Of a stretch of DNA of 64,000 bases, positions 35,534 through 44,306 are shown piece by piece. The stretch is from Shouchella hunanensis. Lineage in GTDB: Bacteria; Bacillota; Bacilli; Bacillales; Bacillaceae_D. Positions within the stretch are counted from its first letter, which is position 1. The number at the start of each line of letters is the position of its first letter. The DNA lies in assembly GCF_028735875.1 (NCBI RefSeq), contig NZ_CP117834.1, positions 124,001 to 188,000 of the forward strand, read 5' to 3'. Below the pieces are notes generated by a model. That model was not told where the DNA came from. It made no database searches and saw only the letters and a program-made list of their open reading frames with translations. The translations under genes and the position numbers were made by a program.

Positions 35534-35561
35534 TTATCGGATTGGTTTGGTTAGAAGTTTA
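35534..35561 (-). promoter_or_regulatory. Candidate sigma-D promoter of cheA-cheW
   Basis: The minus strand reads TAAA (35558-35561), 16 bases, then TCCGATAA (35534-35541). The sigma-D consensus of Bacillus motility genes is TAAA-N15-GCCGATAT, so six of the eight -10 positions match. It is placed about 50 bases before cheA. A sigma-A-like TTGCAC/TAATAG pair lies further upstream. Confidence 0.6.
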
Positions 35562-35656
35562 TAGTATTGTTTATTTCAGCGAGAGACTCTCTTATTACCT
35601 ATTATGTGAGACAAAACGTTAAGTGCAACTAATCACGTACCCATGAACTATTACCA

Positions 35657-36025
35657 TCACCGTCCATTTACGCCAAGTAACCATACTGTTAAACTAGCAA
35701 ACACAACAATACTCATATGTATGGAAAAACCTGCATAGTCTTGACGCTTTAAAGCCATTCTGCTCGTTTCAAAAAAGAAAAACATCAGCAAGGCAATGGC
35801 ACCTTTTACGGCATAATAAGGCATAAATTGATACATATATAGACTAACACTACCCGTTAAAAGCAAAAGAATTTGCGTAACACGAACAAACAGAGCGACT
35901 AATGTACGCCCAGTTCGAATGTCTCTCCAAGTTAGCAATAGCCAGATAGCAGCCCCGATAAAGAACAGTGGCCAAACGTGATTATGAAACGACAAATACG
36001 GTAAAAAGGTTTGGGCAGGAATCAC
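35657..36025 (-). CDS. yisL: YisL family membrane protein (DUF1516)
   Basis: The 122-residue protein has four membrane segments and the family's N-terminal histidine pair (SFHNHVWPLFF). The best start is GTG at 36025 with AAGGAGGG six bases upstream, which gives the length usual for YisL (about 118); longer readings have no ribosome site. The function is unknown. It lies between the Pst operon end and cheA and has a terminator on either side. Confidence 0.78.
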   Translation of the reverse strand: MIPAQTFLPYLSFHNHVWPLFFIGAAIWLLLTWRDIRTGRTLVALFVRVTQILLLLTGSVSLYMYQFMPYYAVKGAIALLMFFFFETSRMALKRQDYAGFSIHMSIVVFASLTVWLLGVNGR

Positions 36026-36080
36026 GCAATGCCCTCCTTCAGCTGTAGAATAAGAATACCTACTCAGTATAGCATAAAAC

Positions 36081-36108
36081 AAAAAAACGAGAGCAAAGAA
36101 CCCTCGTT
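36081..36108 (-). terminator. Terminator of the pst-phoU operon
   Basis: AACGAGGG and CTCTCGTT pair over six bases around a short loop and are followed by TTTTTTTG on the minus strand, starting at the phoU stop codon. Confidence 0.8.
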
Positions 36109-36754
36109 AGTTTAAATCAAAATGGTGACCATTCGCTTCATAAATAATCCATTCTGATAAATTCGTTGCATAGTCAGCAATACGCTCTACATAACGAGCG
36201 ATAAAAGCTAACTGAGTCGTTCCTTCCACATTTTGTTCGTTCACATCTTGTCTAAATAAGCGTTTAATAAATTTCCCGAACTGCTCATCAATAAGGTCAT
36301 CTTCTTTCGCCAATTGCTGTGCAGCAATGACATCTTTTTCTTTATAAGCGATTAGCGCTTTTGCAACCATTGCCCGGGCATCCTTTGCTAAAGTCGTTAA
36401 CTCAGTTAACGTTGCCTCGTCGACATCTGAAAGTCGTCTTGACACTTTAGCCATATCGACTGCTAAATCCGCTACGCGTTCTAAATCACCGCTAATTTTC
36501 ATCACAACGATCAGCTTGCGTAAATCACCTGCAACTGGTTGTTGTCTAGCAATAATATCAAAAACTTGTTCGTTTAATTCTAGCTCTCGCTTATTGATCT
36601 TTTTATCATTTGCGATAATCGCTTCTACTTTTGTCGTATCACGATGCTCAAACGATTGAATGGCTTCGTCTAGCTGTATGAGCGTACGTTCACCTAATTC
36701 TTGAATATGCGATACAGTTTCCTCAAGCTGTTGAACAAACATGCTTCGTAACAT
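36107..36754 (-). CDS. phoU: PhoU, phosphate transport regulator
   Basis: PhoU is a two-lobed helical protein that restrains Pst uptake and, in many bacteria, Pho signalling. The 215-residue protein shows the repeated PhoU motif with DLERVADLAVDMA and VERIADYATNLSEW, the metal-cluster acidic segments. GGAGCGAACCAA precedes the ATG. It is the last gene of the pst operon, 12 bases after pstBB. B. subtilis lacks phoU in its pst operon, so the gene content here differs. Confidence 0.94.
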   Translation of the reverse strand: MLRSMFVQQLEETVSHIQELGERTLIQLDEAIQSFEHRDTTKVEAIIANDKKINKRELELNEQVFDIIARQQPVAGDLRKLIVVMKISGDLERVADLAVDMAKVSRRLSDVDEATLTELTTLAKDARAMVAKALIAYKEKDVIAAQQLAKEDDLIDEQFGKFIKRLFRQDVNEQNVEGTTQLAFIARYVERIADYATNLSEWIIYEANGHHFDLN

Positions 36755-36766
36755 TTGGTTCGCTCC

Positions 36767-37543
36767 TTATCCAAATTGACCTGAAATATAAGCTTCTGTC
36801 CGCTTATGTTCCGGATTTGAGAAGATCTTACGTGTATCGTCCATTTCAATCAGTTCACCCATATAGAAAAAGGCGGTTTTGTCCGAGATGCGAGCGGCTT
36901 GCTGCATGTTATGTGTGACAATGACAACCGTATAGGTCCCTTTTAAATTGGAAATAAGTTCTTCAATTTTTGTTGTTGAAAGCGGATCTAATGCACTCGT
37001 CGGCTCATCCATTAACAGGACTTCAGGTTTCGTCGCAAGAGCTCGTGCAATACATAGACGCTGTTGCTGCCCTCCAGACAACCCCATTGCGTTTTTGTTT
37101 AATCGATCTTTTACTTCATCCCATAAAAAGGCACCTTTTAAGCTTAATTCAACACGTTCATCAAGCTCTTTTTTCTTCCGAACACCATGCACTCTGGGCC
37201 CGTAGGCTACGTTTTCGTAAATGGATTTTGGAAATGGATTAGGCTTTTGAAACACCATGCCGACATGCTTTCGTAATTCTGCTAGATCCATTGAAGAATG
37301 CAGAAGATTATCCTGCCGATAATTTAATTCCCCTGACATTCGAATTGTTGGATTTAAACGTGACATTAAGTTCAATGTTTTAATAAATGTTGATTTACCA
37401 CACCCTGAAGGACCGATAATGGCTGTCACTTCTTTTTCATGTAAATCGAGATTAATATTTTTCAAAGCATGGTTTTGGCCGTACCATAAATTAAAGTCTC
37501 TCACGCTGTAGACTGATTTTATTTCCTCTAATGTCGCCACCAT
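36767..37543 (-). CDS. pstB: Phosphate ABC transporter ATPase (second PstB)
   Basis: The 258-residue ATPase has Walker [14 protein letters not shown], the signature [14 protein letters not shown] and Walker [14 protein letters not shown], followed by the PstB-typical [20 protein letters not shown]. It is a close paralogue of the gene just upstream, as in the pstBA-pstBB pair of B. subtilis. ATG 37543 is chosen because AAGGAGGAGA is at the right distance; an in-frame TTG further upstream overlaps the ribosome site itself. Confidence 0.94.
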   Translation of the reverse strand: MVATLEEIKSVYSVRDFNLWYGQNHALKNINLDLHEKEVTAIIGPSGCGKSTFIKTLNLMSRLNPTIRMSGELNYRQDNLLHSSMDLAELRKHVGMVFQKPNPFPKSIYENVAYGPRVHGVRKKKELDERVELSLKGAFLWDEVKDRLNKNAMGLSGGQQQRLCIARALATKPEVLLMDEPTSALDPLSTTKIEELISNLKGTYTVVIVTHNMQQAARISDKTAFFYMGELIEMDDTRKIFSNPEHKRTEAYISGQFG

Positions 37544-37559
37544 AGCAAATGTCTCCTCC

Positions 37560-38363
37560 TTACCCAAATCGACCAGAAATATAAGCCTCTGTTTGTTTAT
37601 GATCAGGGTTACTAAACAACTTTTCTGTTGGATTCGTTTCGATTAGTTCACCATTATAGAAAAACGCCGTTCGATCAGACACTCGTGAAGCTTGCTGCAT
37701 ATTGTGTGTCACGACAACAACTGTATATTGTTTTTTGAGTTCAATCATTAATTCTTCTACTTTAGCAGTAGCAATTGGGTCGAGTGCTGATGCAGGCTCA
37801 TCGAGTAAAATAACCTCAGGCTTTAATGCTAACGTTCTGGCAATACATAAGCGCTGTTGCTGTCCACCTGAGAGTTCAAGTGCTGAATCATGCAAGCGAT
37901 CTTTTACTTCATCCCATAGCGCAGCTTTTGTAAGAGATTCCTCAACAATGTCTTTCCACTGCTTTTTCGGCACACCGTGAAACCGTAAGCCATGAGTCAA
38001 GTTATCGTAAATGGACTTTGGGAATGGATTCGCTTTTTGAAATACCATTCCGATTTCCTTCCGCAACGCTACAACGTTGACGTCGTCACTTAATAAGTTC
38101 ACTTCCTCATACATCATGTTCCCAGTTACTCTTGCCGATGGAATTAAGTCGTTCATTCGATTAATACTTCGCAAGAACGTCGATTTCCCACAGCCTGAAG
38201 GACCTATTAATGCCAGGATTTCATTCCGATGAACAGCTAAATTTAAGTTTTTCACAGCATGGTTTTCACCATAATAGATATTAATATCTTCTGCTTTTAG
38301 TAACGTTGGTGCAGTCATCATTTCTGTTTGTTCCACTTCTTTTTGAACGGTCAGCGTCGACAT
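37560..38363 (-). CDS. pstB: Phosphate ABC transporter ATPase (first PstB)
   Basis: The 267-residue ATPase drives phosphate import through PstCA. It shows Walker [28 protein letters not shown] and [13 protein letters not shown]. An N-terminal stretch of about 25 residues precedes the ABC domain. ATG 38363 lies six bases after AGGAGG. Tandem PstB paralogues suggest a heterodimer or use under different conditions; which applies here is not known. Confidence 0.94.
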   Translation of the reverse strand: MSTLTVQKEVEQTEMMTAPTLLKAEDINIYYGENHAVKNLNLAVHRNEILALIGPSGCGKSTFLRSINRMNDLIPSARVTGNMMYEEVNLLSDDVNVVALRKEIGMVFQKANPFPKSIYDNLTHGLRFHGVPKKQWKDIVEESLTKAALWDEVKDRLHDSALELSGGQQQRLCIARTLALKPEVILLDEPASALDPIATAKVEELMIELKKQYTVVVVTHNMQQASRVSDRTAFFYNGELIETNPTEKLFSNPDHKQTEAYISGRFG

Positions 38364-38373
38364 CAAATTCCTC

Positions 38374-39261
38374 CTATTTTGCAGACGTTAATTTTTTGTG
38401 TACGTAGCGTCCTAGTAATCGAGCTACTAAGTTAAATAAGAGAACCGCAATGATAAGAACGAGAGCCGCGCCATCGGCAATATCTCTTGCATCAGGAACA
38501 AGCCCTTGTGTATTCACTTTCCAAATGTGTACTGCAAGAGTCTCTGCTGGTCGAAACACATTAAGAGGTGATGTTTCTGATAACGGGTTGAAGTTCGCCC
38601 AATCTAGCCTTGGTGTTGTCACACCTGACGTGAAAAGTAAGGCTGCTGCTTCACCAAACACACGACCTGCAGATAAAATCACTCCTGTCAAGATGCCGGG
38701 AAACGCTGCTGGTAAAATAATGGTTCGAATGGTATCCCAATGCGTAATTCCTAATGCCAAACTTGCTTCTTTTTGCTCTCTTGGTACGCTCGTAATAGAA
38801 TCTTCCACAACACGAACCATTACTGGTAGATTAAATACTGTTAATGCAAGAGCTCCACCTAATATAGAGTAGCTCCACCCTGTTAGTTGAACAAAGACAA
38901 GTAAACCAAACAAGCCAACAACAATGGAAGGCAATGACGCCAGCACTTCAATACAAGTACGTATAAAATCTGTCACTTTCCCTGGTTTAGCGTATTCAGC
39001 CATATAGATGCCGCCGCCTAAACCGAGCGGTACAGTGAATAACATGGTTAATACTAAAATGTAAAATGAATTAAATAACTGTGGTCCAATTCCTCCACCT
39101 TCTCGGAAAGAGCTAGGTGGGCTTGTTAAAAAGTCTAAATCAAGCTGGCTAAAACCACGTACTACTATATAACTAATTAAACCGGCTAATACGGCAACGA
39201 TCACAAGTGCAATCATCGTAAATACTGACGTTGCTAATCGATCTGTCCATCGTTTATTCAT
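38374..39261 (-). CDS. pstA: PstA, phosphate permease subunit
   Basis: The 295-residue protein has six membrane segments and the binding-protein-dependent permease loop [20 protein letters not shown] that contacts the ATPase. The start ATG overlaps the pstC stop by four bases. With PstC it forms the phosphate channel. Confidence 0.95.
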   Translation of the reverse strand: MNKRWTDRLATSVFTMIALVIVAVLAGLISYIVVRGFSQLDLDFLTSPPSSFREGGGIGPQLFNSFYILVLTMLFTVPLGLGGGIYMAEYAKPGKVTDFIRTCIEVLASLPSIVVGLFGLLVFVQLTGWSYSILGGALALTVFNLPVMVRVVEDSITSVPREQKEASLALGITHWDTIRTIILPAAFPGILTGVILSAGRVFGEAAALLFTSGVTTPRLDWANFNPLSETSPLNVFRPAETLAVHIWKVNTQGLVPDARDIADGAALVLIIAVLLFNLVARLLGRYVHKKLTSAK

Positions 39262-40187
39262 GAAAAACGCCTCCTAGATGACAAGAAACGAACGATGATA
39301 ATGAACAAATAAGACATAACAAGCAAAATTAATCCGAGCGACCAAAGCACATTGTTTTCTGTACTACCTGGTACCGTATGCCCCATGTTTAATGTAATAA
39401 TCGTCGTTAATGTTGCGGTTGGATCAAGTAAAGACTCAGCAATTGTGCGAGAGTTTCCGATAACCATTTGTACTGCAAGGGCTTCACCAAATGCTCGAGC
39501 CATCCCTAGCACTACAGCGGTTAATAACATAGGTGTTGCTGCTGGTACAATCACACGCCGAATCGTCTGCCATCTCGTCGCACCGAGTGCCAATGACGAT
39601 TCTCTCATCCCATTTGGTATGGACCGAAGAGCGTCTGTTGCTATGCTTGTAACAGTTGGTAAAATCATGATGGATAACACGATCATTCCGGCTAAAAGAC
39701 CAAATCCTTGGCCACCAACATTTTCTCGGATAAATGGAACAATGAGAGTTAAACCGATAAACCCGTATACAACAGAAGGAATACCAACTAATAACTCTAC
39801 TGCTGGTTGAAGAATTTTCCGACCCCAGCTTGGTGCAATTTCTGTCATATAGATAGCGGCACCAATTCCTAAAGGTGCAGCTACAAGCGCAGCTAAAATG
39901 GTGACGGCAAATGAGCCCACAATAAATGGTAGAGCGCCGTATACCGGTCCACCTTGCTCTGCACTTCTTGATGGGTTCCATTCTAAACTTGTTAGAAATT
40001 GTATAGGGCTAACTCCATCAGCTACAAATGCTTGTATCCCACGCAAAACGAGAAAAAGCGTAATGGCTAATGTTGTTAAAATAATAATGGCCGCACATGT
40101 ATAAACAACAAGTTTTCCAGTGCGTTCTTTTTTTATCGTTTTTTTCTTGTCTAGCAAACGGTCTGCTACAGATTGGGTAGCTGGCAT
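39258..40187 (-). CDS. pstC: PstC, phosphate permease subunit
   Basis: The 309-residue protein has six membrane segments and the EAA-type loop ESSLALGATRWQTIRRVIVP. ATG 40187 (MPATQSV) is preferred because AAGGAGGAAGAAGTTC directly precedes it; a longer reading adds ten basic residues without support. It follows pstS after a 91-base gap holding a terminator-like hairpin. Confidence 0.95.
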   Translation of the reverse strand: MPATQSVADRLLDKKKTIKKERTGKLVVYTCAAIIILTTLAITLFLVLRGIQAFVADGVSPIQFLTSLEWNPSRSAEQGGPVYGALPFIVGSFAVTILAALVAAPLGIGAAIYMTEIAPSWGRKILQPAVELLVGIPSVVYGFIGLTLIVPFIRENVGGQGFGLLAGMIVLSIMILPTVTSIATDALRSIPNGMRESSLALGATRWQTIRRVIVPAATPMLLTAVVLGMARAFGEALAVQMVIGNSRTIAESLLDPTATLTTIITLNMGHTVPGSTENNVLWSLGLILLVMSYLFIIIVRFLSSRRRFS

Positions 40188-40233
40188 GAACTTCTTCCTC
40201 CTTGATCTTCTCCTCAATGAAAATCAATGTTTG

Positions 40234-40270
40234 AAAAAGAGACTCGACTTGTGGAAGCAAAGTCTCTTTT
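40234..40270 (-). terminator. Partial terminator between pstS and pstC
   Basis: On the minus strand AAAAGAGACT pairs with AGTCTCTTTTT around a 16-base loop, followed by the T-rich end of the second arm. Between genes of one operon it probably attenuates, giving more pstS than pstCAB mRNA. Confidence 0.75.
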
Positions 40271-40278
40271 ATTTATCT

Positions 40279-41208
40279 TTATTTTGCTGTTTCGTTTCCT
40301 TCGGCATCTCTTTCCACTTGCATACCGGTTTCTGGAATATAACCCATTTCTGGAATGACGCCATCTTGAACCGTTTCACTGAATAAGAAGTCGATAAACG
40401 CTTTTGTTAACCCTTCCGGTTCCCCATTTGTATAAGAGTGCATATATGCCCAAATTGGGAAGTCCCCAGACATAACATTTTCGTCTGTTTGTTCGACTCC
40501 ATCTACCGACAATGGAAGCACAGAACCTTGATCATCATAATAAGAAAATGCAAGGTATCCAATCGCTCCTGGTGTCTCGCTAATAATTTGACGAACGGTA
40601 CTTGATGAGTCTTCAGTAATGGCATCTGAAGAAGGTTCATTTCCTTCTAAGCCGTATTTTACAAATGTATCTCTCGTTCCTGAAGAATCTGGACGATTTA
40701 CAAGAACGATGTCTTGATCAGCACCACCAATTTCACTCCAATTTGTTACTTCTCCTGTAAAAATATCAATCATTTCTTCTGTTGAAAGATCGTCTACTCC
40801 TACTTCAGGGTGAGCGGCTGGTCCCATTCCAACAACTGCAATTCGGTGATCAACCAAGTTGGAAGCATCAATATCATCTTTCTCTTCTGCAAATACGTCA
40901 GAATTTCCAATCTCGACCTGTCCACTTGCAATGGAAGAAAGACCTTGACCAGAACCTCCAGCTTGTACAGAAATACTCGCTTCTAAATTCTCTTCCATGA
41001 AGACTTCACTTGCTGCCGCCACGAGCGGTTCCATTGCACTAGAGCCAGCTACGAGAATGCTCCCTGATACTTCTTCGCTGTTGGTATTCTCATCAGCTCC
41101 ACCGGTTGATGCATTGTCTCCTCCTGTATTTGCTCCATCGTCTGACCCACATGCAGCTGCTGTTAATAGAAAGGCTGCGAAAACGGCTCCAAGGTTTAGC
41201 TTCTTCAT
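40279..41208 (-). CDS. pstS: PstS, phosphate-binding lipoprotein
   Basis: The 309-residue protein has a lipoprotein signal ending TAAAC20GS, an acidic low-complexity linker, and then the periplasmic-binding fold with phosphate-contact motifs AGSSAMEPL, GGSGQGLSSI and NRPDSSGTRDTF. It captures phosphate outside the membrane for PstCA. Upstream PhoP repeats predict induction by phosphate starvation. The mature protein is markedly acidic. Confidence 0.95.
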   Translation of the reverse strand: MKKLNLGAVFAAFLLTAAACGSDDGANTGGDNASTGGADENTNSEEVSGSILVAGSSAMEPLVAAASEVFMEENLEASISVQAGGSGQGLSSIASGQVEIGNSDVFAEEKDDIDASNLVDHRIAVVGMGPAAHPEVGVDDLSTEEMIDIFTGEVTNWSEIGGADQDIVLVNRPDSSGTRDTFVKYGLEGNEPSSDAITEDSSSTVRQIISETPGAIGYLAFSYYDDQGSVLPLSVDGVEQTDENVMSGDFPIWAYMHSYTNGEPEGLTKAFIDFLFSETVQDGVIPEMGYIPETGMQVERDAEGNETAK

Positions 41209-41257
41209 CTGTTTTATTTCCCCCTATTTGTTGAGCGGTATCGTTCTTACAAGCCCA

Positions 41258-41311
41258 AGTATAGTTGTAAAGTATTAAGTTCATTTATGGCTCATGTAAA
41301 GCTTTTGTAAA
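41258..41311 (-). promoter_or_regulatory. pst operon promoter with four PhoP repeats
   Basis: The minus strand has TTTACA, TTTACA, CATAAA and TTAATA at an exact 11-base period (41306-41311, 41295-41300, 41284-41289, 41273-41278). A -10 TATACT (41258-41263) follows. PhoP of Bacillus binds direct TT(A/T)ACA repeats with this spacing, so control by PhoPR is expected. Confidence 0.85.
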
Positions 41312-41376
41312 AAGCATGAAGGTGGCATTTACAAACATTTGCACATTCAGGCTACGTATCTTGACTCTTCCAGCAC

Positions 41377-41413
41377 AAAAAAGCACATGGCGCTTAACTT
41401 CTCCATGTGCTTT
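41377..41413 (-). terminator. Terminator after the DinB gene
   Basis: AAAGCACATGG and CCATGTGCTTT form a perfect 11-base stem followed by TTTTGTGC on the minus strand. Confidence 0.88.
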
Positions 41414-41425
41414 CATACATTTTGT

Positions 41426-41902
41426 TTATCTTGATTGTTCTTTCGTAGGTCCGTATAGACCAGGAACTGTTAAACCTGCTTGACGAAGTAGGACTGTCAT
41501 TTGACCACGATGATGGGCTTGGTGATTTATCAGTAAACGCAACATCGCTCCTTTTGTCAAGGTTGCTCCTAATGCTTGAAGTTCTTCCTCCATAAATGCA
41601 TCTGAATTCACCTGCTCCACAGCGTGTAACAACGCTTGGCTGACACGTTCATAAGAATCTTTCATTACACTTGCACTACTAGGCTGTTTGTCGGAAAGGT
41701 CCACATCCAGATTAAGACCGAGCTGCCCAACAAAAAAGACAGGCGAAGTAGTCAAATGCCAGCCTAGCCAACCCAATGTATTATGCCCCTCTTCAATGGC
41801 TTGTCCTAACTTCTCGTCTGATAGGGCATTTAATACTGCTAGTGTTAACTGAGACTCCTGTTTCCACTCTTGAATAAAATCGTCAACTTTACGATACATC
41901 AT
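41426..41902 (-). CDS. DinB/YfiT-type metal-dependent protein
   Basis: The 158-residue four-helix protein has the three metal-binding histidines of the DinB superfamily: GWHL in the second helix and HQAHHRGQM in the last. Family members include thiol-transferases for bacillithiol, but many are of unknown role. The ATG at 41902 lies six bases after AAGGAG; an upstream in-frame reading of 18 residues has no ribosome site. It follows the amidase gene in the same direction. Confidence 0.85.
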   Translation of the reverse strand: MMYRKVDDFIQEWKQESQLTLAVLNALSDEKLGQAIEEGHNTLGWLGWHLTTSPVFFVGQLGLNLDVDLSDKQPSSASVMKDSYERVSQALLHAVEQVNSDAFMEEELQALGATLTKGAMLRLLINHQAHHRGQMTVLLRQAGLTVPGLYGPTKEQSR

Positions 41903-41971
41903 GTCCAACTCCTTTTTTCTATCATATAGTAGTATAGTAAAAAGCATCTCATCCATTCAAGCAAGACGAAC

Positions 41972-43435
41972 TCAACCTTGCCAACGTTCACTTTGCTCAA
42001 GGGTTAAAGCTAAACGAAATAATAACGATTCGTTCCCTTTTGCTGCCATCGCTTGAACGCCAATCGGCATTCCTGCTTTTGTTTTGTAAACTGGCAAACT
42101 GATGGCCGGTTGACCTGTTAAATTAGCCAGTTGTGTAAACGGTGTGTACGTCAAACTTGGTAAAAACATTTCATATACAAACGCTAGTTGCTCTTTTGCA
42201 GCCAGCTGCTGAATTTGCTCTTTCATCTTTCTTTCATCAGCAGCAGAGGGGGTCAATTCACCAATCTTTGGTGCGATGGAAGCGGCACTAGGCGTAAAAT
42301 AAAGATCATAGGTTTCGTGGAATTCCATGGCAATTGCCGCATGCTGATCCCAAGTTGTTAAGCTATTGGCATAATCAGCGGCTCGAACATTTTTTCCAGC
42401 TTCCGCTAATACAAAAGACTCTGTCTCGAAATCCTCTTCATGTAATTGACGATTTAAAGATTGTTCTAGTCGCTGCCGTACGTTTGCCATCTCTCCTGCA
42501 TTCATCAAATAATATTGCTCCATTAATGAGCGCCCATCAATTGCCGGCGTCGCCTCTTCAACGTAATGACCTAAAGAATCAAGATATTGAATCGTTTCCA
42601 TAAGTGCTTGCTTTGCTTCGCTAGAAACAGGCGTCCCGACTGGCGAAGTGTACGAATAAGCAATTCGTAATGGAGAGAGTCGTTTAGATAAAGATCGCTC
42701 AAATCCCTCTTCAAAAAGCGGTGTATGAAAAGCGGCTTCTGGTTGATGAATTTGCAGGACATCCAATGAGCGAGCACTATCACGAACAGAGCGACTGAGT
42801 ACAAAGTCAATTGCTGCTCCTTGCCACTGCCTTCCGACTCCTGGTCCAACTGGCGTTCGTCCTCTCGTTGGTTTTAAACCAACAAGGCCACTAAAAGAAG
42901 CGGGAATGCGAATGGAACCACCACCATCACTGGCACCTGCAATTGGTACGATTCCACTTGCCACAGCAGCTGCAGCTCCACCGCTCGACCCACCTGGAGA
43001 ATAGGATTCATTTAGTGGATTTTTGGTTGCACCGTATAATTTCGGTTCAGTAATATTCTTCAATCCAAATTCCGGAGAATTCGAGTAGCCCATCATACAA
43101 AAACCGGCTTTTTGAAGTCGTTTGGTGTAGTGGCTTGTCTTTGTCGCAATAGATCCTTTTAACAAACCACTTCCTCCATTCATTTCTTCTCCTTCGAGCG
43201 CTTGCGATGAATTTTTCAATAAAAAAGGAACGTGATAAAACGGTTCATTGTGGTTTACTGTCTCCAGTTCGTTAAAGACCTTTTCTTCTCGAGTTGAAAG
43301 AACGGCATTTAACTGTTGATTCGTTGCAATTCCGTCCAAGCAAGCTTGCAACACCTCAGTCGGCTTTACTTTTCGTTCTTTTACTAATGAGCTTAGCCCT
43401 ACACCATCGTACTGCTTGTATTCATTAAAATTCAC
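41972..43435 (-). CDS. Amidase signature family hydrolase
   Basis: The 487-residue protein has the Ser-cisSer-Lys triad of the amidase family: K74 in FLLKNSS, S151 in SPGGSSGG and S174 in DGGGSIRIPASF. It hydrolyses an amide of unknown identity; the sequence resembles 6-aminohexanoate cyclic dimer hydrolase-type members rather than GatA, which would sit with gatB/gatC. The gene is followed by the DinB gene and preceded by a glutamine-amidotransferase-like hydrolase, so the group may process amide-linked compounds. Confidence 0.9.
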   Translation of the reverse strand: MNFNEYKQYDGVGLSSLVKERKVKPTEVLQACLDGIATNQQLNAVLSTREEKVFNELETVNHNEPFYHVPFLLKNSSQALEGEEMNGGSGLLKGSIATKTSHYTKRLQKAGFCMMGYSNSPEFGLKNITEPKLYGATKNPLNESYSPGGSSGGAAAAVASGIVPIAGASDGGGSIRIPASFSGLVGLKPTRGRTPVGPGVGRQWQGAAIDFVLSRSVRDSARSLDVLQIHQPEAAFHTPLFEEGFERSLSKRLSPLRIAYSYTSPVGTPVSSEAKQALMETIQYLDSLGHYVEEATPAIDGRSLMEQYYLMNAGEMANVRQRLEQSLNRQLHEEDFETESFVLAEAGKNVRAADYANSLTTWDQHAAIAMEFHETYDLYFTPSAASIAPKIGELTPSAADERKMKEQIQQLAAKEQLAFVYEMFLPSLTYTPFTQLANLTGQPAISLPVYKTKAGMPIGVQAMAAKGNESLLFRLALTLEQSERWQG

Positions 43436-43483
43436 GTTAGATACCTCCTTTTCTTCAGTATAAAAGAACGCACATCATTTTGC

Positions 43484-44176
43484 TTATGATGTGCATGCAT
43501 GAATAAAGGCTTGAAACAATTTTTTCGACTGCTCATCTGTCAAATTTTCCGGGTGCCACTGAACACCAATTTGAAAAGGGTGAGATTGATGTTCAATTGC
43601 TTCAATTACACCGTCATTCGTCCAAGCAACCGCTTGAAAAGGAAATGATACATTGCGGACAGCTTGATGGTGAAAACTATTCACGTACATAGTCGTGCAG
43701 TTAACAATTGATTCTAATTTCGACGATGCCTTTAGTTGAATTTGGTGACTTCTATATTCCCTAGGTGCTCGTTGACGATGTTGCACGAGTTCTCCTTCAT
43801 ATTGTGTGTGTAAGTCCTGATACATATCGCCTCCGGCTGCAATAGTTAAGATTTGCATGCCACGACAGATACCCAATATTGGCTTTCCTTCAGCTAAAGC
43901 CGCTTTCGCTAGTTCGTATTCAAACTGATCCCGCTCGGGGGTAAGATCGCCTAAATCCGGGTGTGGATCTTCATTAAATAACATCGGGTTAATGTCCCCG
44001 CCTCCTGTTAATAACACGCCGTCTACTGTTTTTATGTAGTGCCATGCTTTGTCAGGCTCAATGTTTGGTAAGACAACCGGAAGTACAGTTTTACCATTTA
44101 TCGACGAGATATTGTCGATGGCTGTACTCAGTCTTCCTTCTTCAACAATAGATGAGGTAATTCCAATTAGAATCAT
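43484..44176 (-). CDS. Class I glutamine amidotransferase-like gamma-glutamyl hydrolase (peptidase C26)
   Basis: The 230-residue protein has the nucleophile C104 in LGICRGMQ and the His-Glu pair in QWHPENL, with the FLLTGG-like strand GVLLTGGGDINP. This is the PuuD-like family that cleaves gamma-glutamyl-GABA or related gamma-glutamyl compounds. ATG 44176 follows AAAGGAGGCTTGCAA. It diverges from the FAD oxidoreductase gene; the two may form one amine or amino acid catabolic unit. Confidence 0.88.
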   Translation of the reverse strand: MILIGITSSIVEEGRLSTAIDNISSINGKTVLPVVLPNIEPDKAWHYIKTVDGVLLTGGGDINPMLFNEDPHPDLGDLTPERDQFEYELAKAALAEGKPILGICRGMQILTIAAGGDMYQDLHTQYEGELVQHRQRAPREYRSHQIQLKASSKLESIVNCTTMYVNSFHHQAVRNVSFPFQAVAWTNDGVIEAIEHQSHPFQIGVQWHPENLTDEQSKKLFQAFIHACTS

Positions 44177-44200
44177 TTGCAAGCCTCCTTTATTACTTAC

Positions 44201-44266
44201 ACTATGCGTAGCCTTAAAAATGATGTCAAGGGCACAATTGACATTTCCTACTGAATTCGCTACGCT
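44201..44266. promoter_or_regulatory. Back-to-back divergent promoters
   Basis: Minus strand: TTGACA (44224-44229) and CATAGT (44201-44206), spacer 17. Plus strand: TTGACA (44238-44243) and TACGCT (44261-44266), spacer 17. The two -35 boxes form an inverted repeat with eight bases between, so a single regulator could affect both genes. Confidence 0.62.
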
Positions 44267-44306
44267 TTTCTAATGATCGTTTGAACAGAAGTGAGGCATT
44301 TTATTT

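Noticed and set aside
39484-39981. 165-codon frame on the same strand as pstC in another frame
   Set aside because: It has low-complexity Ser/Cys/Arg composition and overlaps the conserved PstC frame completely.
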